From contig NZ_JAFBFG010000006.1 in NCBI RefSeq assembly GCF_016909155.1, forward strand, positions 38,099 through 102,098: DNA of 64,000 nucleotides. The letters run 5' to 3'. Each line of letters starts with the position of its first letter. The first letter of the stretch is position 1. The translations under genes and the position numbers were made by a program. This document shows, piece by piece, positions 1 through 6,656 of this stretch. The notes beneath the pieces are model-generated. The model was not told where the DNA came from. It was given only the letters and a program-made list of their open reading frames with translations, and did not search any database. This DNA comes from Chryseomicrobium aureum. Lineage in GTDB: Bacteria; Bacillota; Bacilli; Bacillales_A; Planococcaceae.

Positions 1-185
1 TGCAAAACATCGCGCGTTTTTTACCACATTACTGGGCACTTGAAGGGTATAAGACAGTGATTCTCGACAACGGTACGCTTATGGACGTATGGCAGTCGCT
101 TGCAGTCCTCGTCGGATTTGGAATTGCCTGTATTACACTAGCTCTACTTGCCTATCCGCGTTACTTGAGGGAAGCGAAGAGTTAA
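1..185 (+). CDS. ABC-2 type permease, C-terminal end only
   Basis: The reading frame is open from the window edge (codons begin at base 3) and stops with TAA at 183-185. The 60 visible residues include the motif FLPHYWALEGY followed by a hydrophobic membrane segment (LAVLVGFGIACITLALLAYP) and a short basic tail. In ABC-2 permeases (YhfE/NatB/DrrB-like) a motif of this kind precedes the last transmembrane helix. The protein would be the membrane half of an exporter whose ATPase lies upstream, outside the window. The substrate cannot be read. The family call is by pattern; the partial state is certain. Confidence 0.6.
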   Translation, partial: QNIARFLPHYWALEGYKTVILDNGTLMDVWQSLAVLVGFGIACITLALLAYPRYLREAKS

Positions 186-193
186 TAAAACTA

Positions 194-264
194 GACCCCT
201 GGGGTTGTCTCATGACTAAGTAAGTATCCTTAGTGTTTGAGACAAATCCAGGGGTCATTTTTTT
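194..264 (+). terminator. Long hairpin terminator, GACCCCTGGG repeat copy 1
   Basis: The arms GACCCCTGGGGTTGTCTCA and TGAGACAAATCCAGGGGTC are inverted around a loop of about 30 nt and are followed by a run of seven T. It lies directly after the ABC permease stop and ends against the convergent dehydrogenase gene, so it can stop transcription from the left. Related hairpins recur at 18908 and 39524. Confidence 0.7.
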
Positions 265-1045
265 ATAGAGCGTTTCCAGAACCACCGTCAATGTTGACAG
301 ACGTGCCCGTCACGTAAGAAGCAGCGTCTGATACGAGGAACGTGATGACGTTAGAAGCTTCCTGAGTGTCACCGATCCGGCCGAGCGGAATGCCTTTACC
401 GGTCTCATGCGAGAACTCATCCCACGTGAGGTCTGGGCGATTGTTTTGCCACATTTTTTCAATCTGGTCACTGCGGATCAAACCGATACATACAGCGTTC
501 ACGCGAATGTTGTGCTTGCCAAGGTCTTTACTCATCGCCTGTGTCAGCGCAAGACCGGCTGAACGACTGACGGAAGAGGGGAGACTGCTTGCTGGAGGCG
601 TCTTTGCTACGACTGCTGCCAAATTGACGATAGCCCCGCCTCCTTGTTCTTTCATGTGCGGGATTGCGTAACGGGAACAGTGGATAGTTCCACCAAGCTT
701 AAGGTCCAAGTCATTCTGCCACGCTTCACCGTCGACATCTTCAAACGCCTTTGCCGCTGCAGTACCTGCGTTGTTAACTAAAATATGTAACTTCCCAAAG
801 TGTGCGACTGCCTCGTCCACTGCACGTTTACACTCACTTTCTTGCGAGACATCCGCTGAAATAGTAAGTACCTCACGCCCTGTCTTCTCCTTAATTTCGT
901 CCTTGGCTTTCTGCAAATGTTCTTCGCTACGTGCGACGATTGCGACATGCGCACCTTCAGCAGAAAGATCAAGAGCTGTCTGGAATCCAATACCTTTACT
1001 ACCACCCGTAATGAGTGCCACTTTATCTGTCAGTCCTAAATTCAT
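263..1045 (-). CDS. SDR-family oxidoreductase with non-canonical active site
   Basis: A 260-residue short-chain dehydrogenase/reductase. The N-terminal Rossmann motif TGGSKGIG (residues 13-20) and the structural NNAG motif (about residue 91) are present, and the C-terminal VTGTSVNIDGG is typical of FabG-like SDRs. Where classical members have Tyr-x-x-x-Lys, this protein reads LPSSVSRSAG, so both catalytic Tyr and Lys appear replaced. Such SVSR-type SDRs recur in bacteria, but their chemistry is less clear. The start ATG follows AAGGAGG at good spacing. It is a single gene bounded by the hairpin at 194-264. NAD(P) binding is likely; the substrate is unknown. Confidence 0.8.
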   Translation of the reverse strand: MNLGLTDKVALITGGSKGIGFQTALDLSAEGAHVAIVARSEEHLQKAKDEIKEKTGREVLTISADVSQESECKRAVDEAVAHFGKLHILVNNAGTAAAKAFEDVDGEAWQNDLDLKLGGTIHCSRYAIPHMKEQGGGAIVNLAAVVAKTPPASSLPSSVSRSAGLALTQAMSKDLGKHNIRVNAVCIGLIRSDQIEKMWQNNRPDLTWDEFSHETGKGIPLGRIGDTQEASNVITFLVSDAASYVTGTSVNIDGGSGNAL

Positions 1046-1154
1046 GATGAGCCTCCTTGAATTGTTTGATTACTTAGATAATAGCATACTTATTTGAGGA
1101 ATAGGGTCGACAAGGAATTACTGTATGGTAACATAAGGAAAAGGTGGTGGTTGG

Positions 1155-1397
1155 ATGTTGCTGAAGTTTCCAGAAGGTTTAAAGAAACATTACTGGAAGA
1201 TGTTTGTTCCTATATGGATTTTGTTTAGCGCATACCAGGTCTACTGGGGTTTCCTTTATCCAAATTTCACATTTAATTTAGCTTTAGATGGTGGCATTGT
1301 CCTTCTGATTCTTGCTCTTACTGCGATGTACAGTACAGTGCTAACCGTGCTTGGCTATCTTGTGGTTCAGAAAGTGAAGAAGAAACGGTCATTTTAA
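1155..1397 (+). CDS. Small two-helix membrane protein, unknown function
   Basis: 80 residues with two hydrophobic segments (about 17-35 and 45-72) and a basic C-terminus ending KVKKKRSF, which suggests a cytoplasmic tail. The ATG follows the purine-rich AAGGTGGTGG. I do not recognise a family. It is divergent from the SDR gene at 263-1045 and is followed by a clear terminator at 1488, so it appears monocistronic. Confidence 0.6.
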   Translation: MLLKFPEGLKKHYWKMFVPIWILFSAYQVYWGFLYPNFTFNLALDGGIVLLILALTAMYSTVLTVLGYLVVQKVKKKRSF

Positions 1398-1487
1398 CAA
1401 GAAAGTAGGAGAATTTATGTTGTTGTACAATTGATTCCCACTCGTTTTCAAATTATGACCGACAAGCAGGAAAATAAAGAAACGGAG

Positions 1488-1518
1488 CGCCGAATCTTTT
1501 AGGGTTCGGCGTTTTTTT
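1488..1518 (+). terminator. Intrinsic terminator
   Basis: CGCCGAATC and GGTTCGGCG form a nine-pair stem (one G-U pair) followed by seven T. It ends the transcript of the small membrane protein upstream. Confidence 0.85.
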
Positions 1519-1609
1519 GGTGGGATCAGGACGAATTAGTTTCCATAATATGACTGAGGGCACAAACCTTAATTTGCTCAAAGATCTTGCTAGCAAGAAC
1601 TTTACAAAC

Positions 1610-1645
1610 AAAAAACCAACCCTCAGAAAACCTCTGAAGGTTGGT
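1610..1645 (-). terminator. Intrinsic terminator of the SDR gene at 1661
   Basis: On the minus strand CCAACCTTCAGAGG pairs with CTGAGGGTTGG and is followed by a run of six T. It sits 16 nt beyond the stop codon of the dehydrogenase gene. Confidence 0.8.
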
Positions 1646-1660
1646 GAAAGTGACTATAAA

Positions 1661-2419
1661 TTAGTAAGCCGTCCAACCAGAATCTGCCGCAATGACTTGT
1701 CCGTTTACAAAGCTCGACTCGTCTGACCCTAAGAACACCGCAAGTTGCGCAATTTCTTCTGGTTTCCCCATGCGCGGATTGATAGCCATTCCCAGTTGTT
1801 GGCGACCCATTCCGTACTCGCTCAAGCTCGTCATCGAAGATCCGATATTGGTCTCGACGCCACCGGGAGCGATACCGTTGCACCGAATATTTTTATTCGC
1901 ATACATAAACGCTGTATTTTTGGTTAGACCGACGACCGCATGTTTTGATGCCACATAAGCAGCCCCGGCACGTGCTCCGTACAATCCCCCGACTGAACTA
2001 TTGTTGATGATCACACCATGACCGCGTTCTAAGAAGTGGTTCACTGCTAGACGAGATGCCCGCATGACAGCTGTCGTGTTGACTGCGAATACGCGGTCCC
2101 ACCGTGCGTCTTCAATTTCCCCAACAGGTTCCATGCCATCCATGATGCCCGCGTTGTTCACGAGAATATCAATATGCCCATATTTCGCAACAGTTTCTTC
2201 AAATAGCTTATCCAAATCTGCACTGTCTGCCACGTTCGTTTGAATCGAGAATGCTTCGCCACCGTTGTCTTGAATCGCTTTCGCTACTACCTCAGCACCT
2301 TCACCATTCAAATCTGAAACGGCGACTTTTGCTCCTTGCTTTGCATACGCTTCCGCAATCGCTTTTCCCATTCCCGAAGCAGCGCCTGTTACAATGGCCA
2401 CTTTGTCTTGTAAACGCAT
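1661..2419 (-). CDS. SDR-family NAD(P)-dependent oxidoreductase
   Basis: A 252-residue classical SDR. It shows the cofactor motif TGAASGMG (residues 12-19), NNAG near residue 89, a catalytic Ser in NNSSVGG and the intact YVASK catalytic pair, then a C-terminal FVNGQVIAADSGWTAY. It resembles FabG-like 3-oxoacyl or alcohol dehydrogenases; the substrate is not evident. The start ATG follows GGGGAGGAC. It is divergent from a TetR regulator, and its promoter carries a perfect palindrome just downstream of the -10, so repression by that regulator is very likely. Unlike the SDR at 263-1045 it keeps all catalytic residues. Confidence 0.88.
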   Translation of the reverse strand: MRLQDKVAIVTGAASGMGKAIAEAYAKQGAKVAVSDLNGEGAEVVAKAIQDNGGEAFSIQTNVADSADLDKLFEETVAKYGHIDILVNNAGIMDGMEPVGEIEDARWDRVFAVNTTAVMRASRLAVNHFLERGHGVIINNSSVGGLYGARAGAAYVASKHAVVGLTKNTAFMYANKNIRCNGIAPGGVETNIGSSMTSLSEYGMGRQQLGMAINPRMGKPEEIAQLAVFLGSDESSFVNGQVIAADSGWTAY

Positions 2420-2452
2420 GTGTGTGTCCTCCCCACTCTTATTTTAAGATAA

Positions 2453-2474
2453 TTATTGAACACCTGTTCAATAA
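2453..2474. promoter_or_regulatory. Perfect 22-bp palindromic operator, probably for TetR regulator
   Basis: The half-sites TTATTGAACA and TGTTCAATAA are exact inverted repeats separated by CC. The palindrome begins 2 bp downstream of the -10 box of the SDR promoter, an ideal position for blocking initiation. TetR-family proteins bind palindromes of this size, and the divergent gene at 2578 encodes one. Confidence 0.8.
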
Positions 2475-2476
2475 AA

Positions 2477-2505
2477 AGTATACTAAGGATGATAAATTGA
2501 CACAA
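2477..2505 (-). promoter_or_regulatory. Sigma-A type promoter of the SDR gene
   Basis: On the minus strand TTGTGT (-35) and TATACT (-10) are separated by exactly 17 bp and lie about 60 bp upstream of the SDR start. The -10 is a five-of-six match, the -35 is weaker. A divergent TTGACA at 2497-2502 on the plus strand could serve the TetR gene. Confidence 0.6.
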
Positions 2506-2577
2506 TAATCAAAAAATAGATATCTGTTTACTAATGAACAAAACGCATAAATGTGTCGAGGAGGAAGTGAACAAAAA

Positions 2578-3153
2578 ATGAAAACGGATCTACGTGTTCT
2601 CAAAACAAAAGATGCTTTGCATGCAGGACTAGTTGCATTGTTAAAAACAAAGCCGCTCGAAAAAATTACCATCACAGAACTTTGCCAACAAGCCAAGATT
2701 AACCGCGGAACGTTTTATCTTCATTACCAAGAAATCAATGATGTGTTCGAGGAATACTTCCGGGAAATCACAGCGGACCTCGCAAAATCCTATGAAGAGC
2801 CGTACCGCCATGTGTCTGTATTGAAAACGTCAGAATTAGATCCGTCTACTATCCGTATTTTTCATCACATCAAGAACTACGAATCTTTTTATGCAATTGT
2901 ATTGTCTAAACGAGTGCCTCTTTTGTATTACTACCTGCTGTTTGATGAAGTACGGACCTTATTTTTAAATGACCATGCGACTTCCTGGAATCAGCCCGAG
3001 ATTCAACGAGATTTGTATTGTGCCTATCAAGCGAATGCGATCATCGGGATGATTTTGCACTGGTATCAACATGGTTTCGAAGCATCTGCCCAGGAAATGA
3101 ACGAACAACTCGTGAAAATCATTAATTTACAACCAGCCAATTTAAATGACTAG
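2578..3153 (+). CDS. TetR/AcrR-family transcriptional regulator
   Basis: 191 residues. The N-terminal helix-turn-helix reads ITITELCQQAKINRGTFYLHY (residues about 31-51), a clear TetR signature, with the rest being the helical ligand-binding and dimer domain. The C-terminal half resembles the YxaF/TetR_C_8 type seen in many Bacillales regulators. I chose the ATG at 2578 because GAGGAGG lies upstream and the next in-frame codons start the conserved domain. It is divergent from the SDR gene at 1661 and most likely represses it, and perhaps itself, through the 22-bp palindrome between them. The inducer is unknown. Confidence 0.88.
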   Translation: MKTDLRVLKTKDALHAGLVALLKTKPLEKITITELCQQAKINRGTFYLHYQEINDVFEEYFREITADLAKSYEEPYRHVSVLKTSELDPSTIRIFHHIKNYESFYAIVLSKRVPLLYYYLLFDEVRTLFLNDHATSWNQPEIQRDLYCAYQANAIIGMILHWYQHGFEASAQEMNEQLVKIINLQPANLND

Positions 3154-3201
3154 TTGTTCCACGGGGAACTTGAGACCAGGTCATAGGGAAGGAATGCAAC
3201 T

Positions 3202-3603
3202 ATGAAAACTACTACTAAATTTGAAATTACGTTGGGAGATCCTATTCCGGCAAATGTAAAAGTGATTTCCCGCACCGGTGTTCGCGCAATCATCTGAAGT
3301 GGTCAGAACTTACTTATGATGAAATCGAACCGCGGAGACTACAAGTTTCCTGGGGGAGGTGTGGAGGCAGGAGAGAGTGACAAGCAGGCACTTGCACGAG
3401 AGCTGCTAGAAGAAACCGGGTATACAGATTTCGTGATTCGAGAACTCGCAGGACAGGCCATCCAAACGCACCCCGACCGAATCGAAAAAGGGGCTTGGTA
3501 CCACCTTCGATCCCATTGACCCGTTCAAGAATTTTTATATCGAACGTGAAAACAGTGTTTTGCAAGAATTAGTAAGAGTGCAGCGAGTAAGGGGGGACAC
3601 ACC
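3202..3603 (+). pseudogene. Decayed Nudix hydrolase
   Basis: An ATG at 3202 opens a frame that meets an in-frame TGA at 3295-3297 after 31 codons. The same frame then continues with a perfect Nudix box: GGGVEAGE, spacer, then RELLEETGY. Shortly after, near 3490, the frame is lost and ends at TGA 3517; the expected C-terminal end (FDPIDPFKNFYIERE and so on) appears in another frame up to the TGA at 3601-3603. There is thus a nonsense mutation, a frameshift and probably an internal deletion, as the protein is too short. The restart ATG at 3316 could give only a fragment lacking most of the fold. It precedes the GNAT gene by no gap. Confidence 0.8.
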
Positions 3604-4431
3604 ATGAGAACGCTGGAAGAATTAAAAGCCATCAAGACGTTGCAAAAAGTAGTGGAGGCTCATGACCACCTTGAGATGAAACTGAACTGGGAGATGCTCG
3701 AAGATAGAGAATCCAATGAGTATGATTTTCTCCACTATGAAAACGACGAACTCGTAGCCTTTCTTGGGCTCTATGGTTTTGGGTCTACTGTCGAAGTCAC
3801 GGGGATGGTAAGGCCGAGGTCTCGTCGTGCGGGTCATTTTACACGCCTGTTTGATGAAGCAATGTTGACCGTATCGAAACTAGGATTCACAAAAGTCTTA
3901 ATGAATGCACCAGCTTCTTCTGAAGCAGCAAAAGCATTCTTGCAAAAGAAAGGAGCTATCTACTCGTTCACTGAACATCAAATGCAGTGGCAGCCAGTGG
4001 AATTACCGGAAGCAACAGGGTTTACACTGCGACCTGCGGAAGACAGAGATAGAGAACTTCGTGTGCAACTGGATATCAAAGCATTTGGACTAACACGGGA
4101 AGATTCACTCGCAACAGAAGGACGCATCACCGCGGAACCGGACACAGATTTGTGGATGATTGATGTGGAAGGAGAGCCGGTTGGGAAAGTGCGCGTGAAG
4201 CGAGAGGAAGGCCAAGCGTGGATCTACGGGTTTGCAATTTTACCTGAACACCAAGGAAAAGGAATCGGCCGCAATGTCCTTCGCAGGATTGTGAAAGACC
4301 AAAGTGAAGCAGGATACTCGGTCCATTTAGAGGTCGAAGCGACAAACGCGCATGCTCTGTGGTTATATGAATCTGTAGGATTTAAAGTTCACCATGCGCA
4401 GGATTATTATACATACAGTTTGAATAGTTAA
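3604..4431 (+). CDS. Double-domain GNAT N-acetyltransferase
   Basis: 275 residues forming two GNAT folds. The C-terminal one (about 140-270) has the acetyl-CoA loop LPEHQGKGIGRNVL and the end motif ATNAHALWLYESVGFK, both standard. The N-terminal one is weaker but has a related beta-bulge pattern (GMVRPRSRRAGHFTRLF, about 78-94). Tandem GNAT proteins of this kind are common in Bacillales; the acceptor is not predictable. The ATG follows AAGGGGGGACAC. It overlaps the end of the Nudix remnant and probably shared its promoter. Confidence 0.85.
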   Translation: MRTLEELKAIKTLQKVVEAHDHLEMKLNWEMLEDRESNEYDFLHYENDELVAFLGLYGFGSTVEVTGMVRPRSRRAGHFTRLFDEAMLTVSKLGFTKVLMNAPASSEAAKAFLQKKGAIYSFTEHQMQWQPVELPEATGFTLRPAEDRDRELRVQLDIKAFGLTREDSLATEGRITAEPDTDLWMIDVEGEPVGKVRVKREEGQAWIYGFAILPEHQGKGIGRNVLRRIVKDQSEAGYSVHLEVEATNAHALWLYESVGFKVHHAQDYYTYSLNS

Positions 4432-4461
4432 AAAAGGTGTGTACATAGCGTACGCAGCTTT

Positions 4462-4629
4462 TTACTGACTGTCTTTTGAAGACTTCTCTTCAGTTTCTGT
4501 AAAAATATAAAATATGGTCATTGCACTCAAAATCCAATAACAGGCGACAGCAATCCAATTCTCAATGACTATCGACATCATGATAGCAGTGGCTACCATG
4601 AATAGTGCCAGCAGTAGCTTTTCGTTCAT
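4462..4629 (-). CDS. Small membrane protein, 55 residues
   Basis: A short frame on the minus strand beginning with ATG at 4629 after GAGGTGAAGAC and ending with TAA at 4462. The protein begins MNEKLLLALFMVATAI and has two hydrophobic stretches (about 4-21 and 25-43) with a short WI-containing turn between, then a charged tail TEEKSSKDSQ. The good ribosome binding site and amphipathic organisation make it a credible gene. I do not recognise a family. Confidence 0.55.
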   Translation of the reverse strand: MNEKLLLALFMVATAIMMSIVIENWIAVACYWILSAMTIFYIFTETEEKSSKDSQ

Positions 4630-4929
4630 GTCTTCACCTCATCCAATTTATGTATAGTTAATCCTACCAATAAAATCCAAATTAATCCATCTATTTTTAT
4701 AAGGCACCAAGGCGAGCTAGTGGTCCACCGCAAATCCCAATAAACCGATTCAATACAGTCATTTGAATGAAAATGACTATATTAAAAAAATCCCTATCCG
4801 CATTTAAAGAAAAATCAAATTATCAATGCACTTACACGTAACAGGGCCAAGACTTCGGGTATCGTCTGGCTCATCTATTACATGCGACTCCGTAAAGAGG
4901 CTGACGTGATTGACAAGGCTTTAAATAAT
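4630..4929. other. Intergenic stretch with a possible gene remnant
   Basis: About 300 AT-rich bases without a convincing gene. On the plus strand the last part (about 4820-4932) can be read as a fragment containing KTSGIVWLIYYMRLRKEAD and a stop, with no start or ribosome binding site, so it may be the 3-prime relic of a lost gene. I see no known regulatory element here. Confidence 0.35.
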
Positions 4930-4957
4930 TAAAAAGAGAAGGCACCAACGCCTTCTC
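4930..4957 (-). terminator. Intrinsic terminator
   Basis: GAGAAGGC and GCCTTCTC-type arms form a seven-to-eight pair stem. On the minus strand it is followed by TTTTTAATT, and it lies 16 nt past the stop of the gene at 4974-5216. Confidence 0.75.
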
Positions 4958-4973
4958 CCATGTATCTATTGAA

Positions 4974-5216
4974 TTACGAGCCGGAGGTGTTGATGCCGCT
5001 TTGGTCAGGTTTTTTACCTTTACGAGCAGCATTCTCTTTGCTCCATGTCACATCGTCTGATGAATGGTTAGTGGAGTGGCTTGAAGAACTAATCTGGCCG
5101 CCTTTTTCGTCAAGCTCCTCGTGAATGATTTGATCAGGATTGTACGAAGTGTCCTCGCCGACATTGCGTTCAGCTTCTTCACGACGGATTTTCTGATCAC
5201 CCTTTCGATTTGCCAT
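4974..5216 (-). CDS. Small hydrophilic protein, unknown function
   Basis: 80 residues, very polar, with many Ser, Asn, Lys and Glu and no hydrophobic core: MANRKGDQKIRREEAERNVG at the start and KKPDQSGINTSGS at the end. Composition suggests an intrinsically disordered or stress/DNA-associated small protein, but no motif proves that. The ATG at 5216 follows GGAGGAATCGTAC; an upstream in-frame start at 5231 lacks a site at proper spacing. It is monocistronic with its own terminator. Confidence 0.6.
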   Translation of the reverse strand: MANRKGDQKIRREEAERNVGEDTSYNPDQIIHEELDEKGGQISSSSHSTNHSSDDVTWSKENAARKGKKPDQSGINTSGS

Positions 5217-5403
5217 GTACGATTCCTCCAATCCCTTAATTTGTGGTACACATTATAGATTCCCTCCGATTGTTACGAAAAACGTTATACATGAAGGTGA
5301 TACAAAAATGTAACCTATGAAATACTCGTCTATAGTTGGAGAAAATACCAAGACTATAAGGGTTATTCATGACAAGTCTACATATCCAACATGTTTTTTT
5401 AGA

Positions 5404-5748
5404 TTACCCCGCAAACTCCCGCTTATATTGCATCGCCAAGTATACACCAGTAGCGACAAATGCCACCCCATACTTGAGTACAAAGAAAATCGTCCACATT
5501 TCTTCTTTTGGCAGAATAAAATCTCCTAGAATTACCGCGCCTAGCAAAACGAACGTGCTCTTCAAATAAATTTGATTCGTCCGCTCATCAGGCTTCCCGA
5601 TCCGGTAATAGTAAACCGTGATGAGTGCGGCTCCCAAAAGTAAAAGCCCTAAGCTCGCCATCAGTACCATATTGAAATTCGCATTCGATTGCTCGGCCCA
5701 GTCCATCAGCGGAGAAAAAACAAATGCCCCTACGTGATCTATCCTCAT
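5404..5748 (-). CDS. Four-helix membrane protein (DUF2178-like)
   Basis: 114 residues with hydrophobic segments near 27-47, 62-80 and 85-105. The loop YRIGKPDERTNQIYLKST matches the DUF2178-type pattern, in which small membrane proteins carry a conserved DER motif and are encoded next to a small XRE regulator. Its start overlaps the stop of the upstream XRE gene by 4 bp, so the two are translationally coupled. Function is unknown; such pairs are often stress-regulated. Confidence 0.6.
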   Translation of the reverse strand: MRIDHVGAFVFSPLMDWAEQSNANFNMVLMASLGLLLLGAALITVYYYRIGKPDERTNQIYLKSTFVLLGAVILGDFILPKEEMWTIFFVLKYGVAFVATGVYLAMQYKREFAG

Positions 5749-5978
5749 TTTTCATCCATCCCCTTTACATACGTAAAAATATCCCCGATTTCCACCTTGA
5801 AAAAATCAGCAATCCGGAAAGCCAAGAGCAGCGACGGCACATAATTGCCTTTCTCCATGACAAAAATCGTCTGCTTCGATACCCCAACGGCCTTTCCGAG
5901 CTCCGCCTGCGTCAGTTTGGCAAGAACCCGGTGTTCATAAACCTTATTGGCAATCGAATCGCCCACCTCATTTTTCAT
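5745..5978 (-). CDS. Small XRE-family (Cro/C1) transcriptional regulator
   Basis: 77 residues consisting almost wholly of a helix-turn-helix: LTQAELGKAVGVSKQTIFVM with the following KGNYVPSLLLAFRIA is the typical YozG/YgzD-like XRE pattern. The ATG at 5978 has AGAGGTGAAGC ahead of it. It starts an operon with the DUF2178-like membrane protein. Three AAAGTAAACTT-like elements lie immediately upstream, which suggests autoregulation. Confidence 0.85.
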   Translation of the reverse strand: MKNEVGDSIANKVYEHRVLAKLTQAELGKAVGVSKQTIFVMEKGNYVPSLLLAFRIADFFKVEIGDIFTYVKGMDEK

Positions 5979-6004
5979 TTGCTTCACCTCTTATTTTCAA
6001 TAAT

Positions 6005-6073
6005 AAAGTAAACTTATCAAAAAGTAAAGTAAACTTTAATTCTTTATATTTCCAATTTACTTTACGGTAAATA
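6005..6073. promoter_or_regulatory. Repeated AAAGTAAACTT boxes upstream of XRE gene
   Basis: AAAGTAAACTT occurs at 6005-6015, AAAGTAAACTTT at 6026-6037, and a third related element TTTACTTTACGGTAAA near 6057-6073. The 21-bp spacing between the first two places them on the same helix face. They sit between the XRE gene and the DUF3784 gene, so they may control both. Confidence 0.5.
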
Positions 6074-6100
6074 AAAATCCAGCTCGCAACTGAGCTGGAT

Positions 6101-6421
6101 CTACTGCTGACGGAAACGATTCCCCGTATTTGAATACACAAGCGTAAAAACAATCAGTCCTATCATCAACGCAATACCAATCCATAGCAGTGCGGGAATC
6201 TCTAGCCATTCACTTAGAGAGAGCAGTACCAAACTGAAGCAGATCCCGTACAGTACTTTTCCCATAAATTTGCATAGCGCGACCTCATCATACTTCGCTT
6301 TTTCCTCTTTCGGCACCGTGTTGTAACCCGCAATCAGAAAAGCGCCTTTGCCTTGGGAGAGGTAGACGGCTAGGATGAGGAGGGGGATGATCAATAGAAG
6401 ATTGATTAAAGCTCCGGACAT
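6101..6421 (-). CDS. DUF3784 family membrane protein
   Basis: 106 residues with an N-terminal helix, the family motif KGAFLIAGYNTVPKEEKAKY (residues about 25-44), and two further helices (about 54-72 and 76-94). This motif is diagnostic for DUF3784, small membrane proteins common in Firmicutes with no assigned role. The ATG follows AAAGGAGCCCCAAA. It is upstream of and in the same direction as the XRE/DUF2178 pair, but the operator region separates them. Confidence 0.8.
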   Translation of the reverse strand: MSGALINLLLIIPLLILAVYLSQGKGAFLIAGYNTVPKEEKAKYDEVALCKFMGKVLYGICFSLVLLSLSEWLEIPALLWIGIALMIGLIVFTLVYSNTGNRFRQQ

Positions 6422-6656
6422 TTTGGGGCTCCTTTCTATATTGAATGTATAACTTGTTTACGGAGTTTTTCGCTCATTGGTTTCAGTAATCATTTCAAGC
6501 CCAAGACCAAAAGCCAAACTTCTTTTAGAAGTTTAGCTTCTTCTTACTAATTAATAGACTCTAGCATCCTCTCAAATAACAAGTATCGTAACTATATTAA
6601 ATCTTCATTGTTTTTTAAGAATGTATTTAGCGAATAGTAGAAAGGGCATTATTAGT

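Noticed and set aside
5317..5569. Two short plus-strand frames near 5.4 kb
   Set aside because: They overlap the DUF2178-like gene in antisense, lack binding sites and show no domain.
6475..6656. AAACTTC/GAAGTTT hairpin near 6.5 kb as a terminator of the helicase operon
   Set aside because: The stem is short and followed by mixed bases rather than a T-run, and it is 120 bp from the helicase stop; support is too weak.
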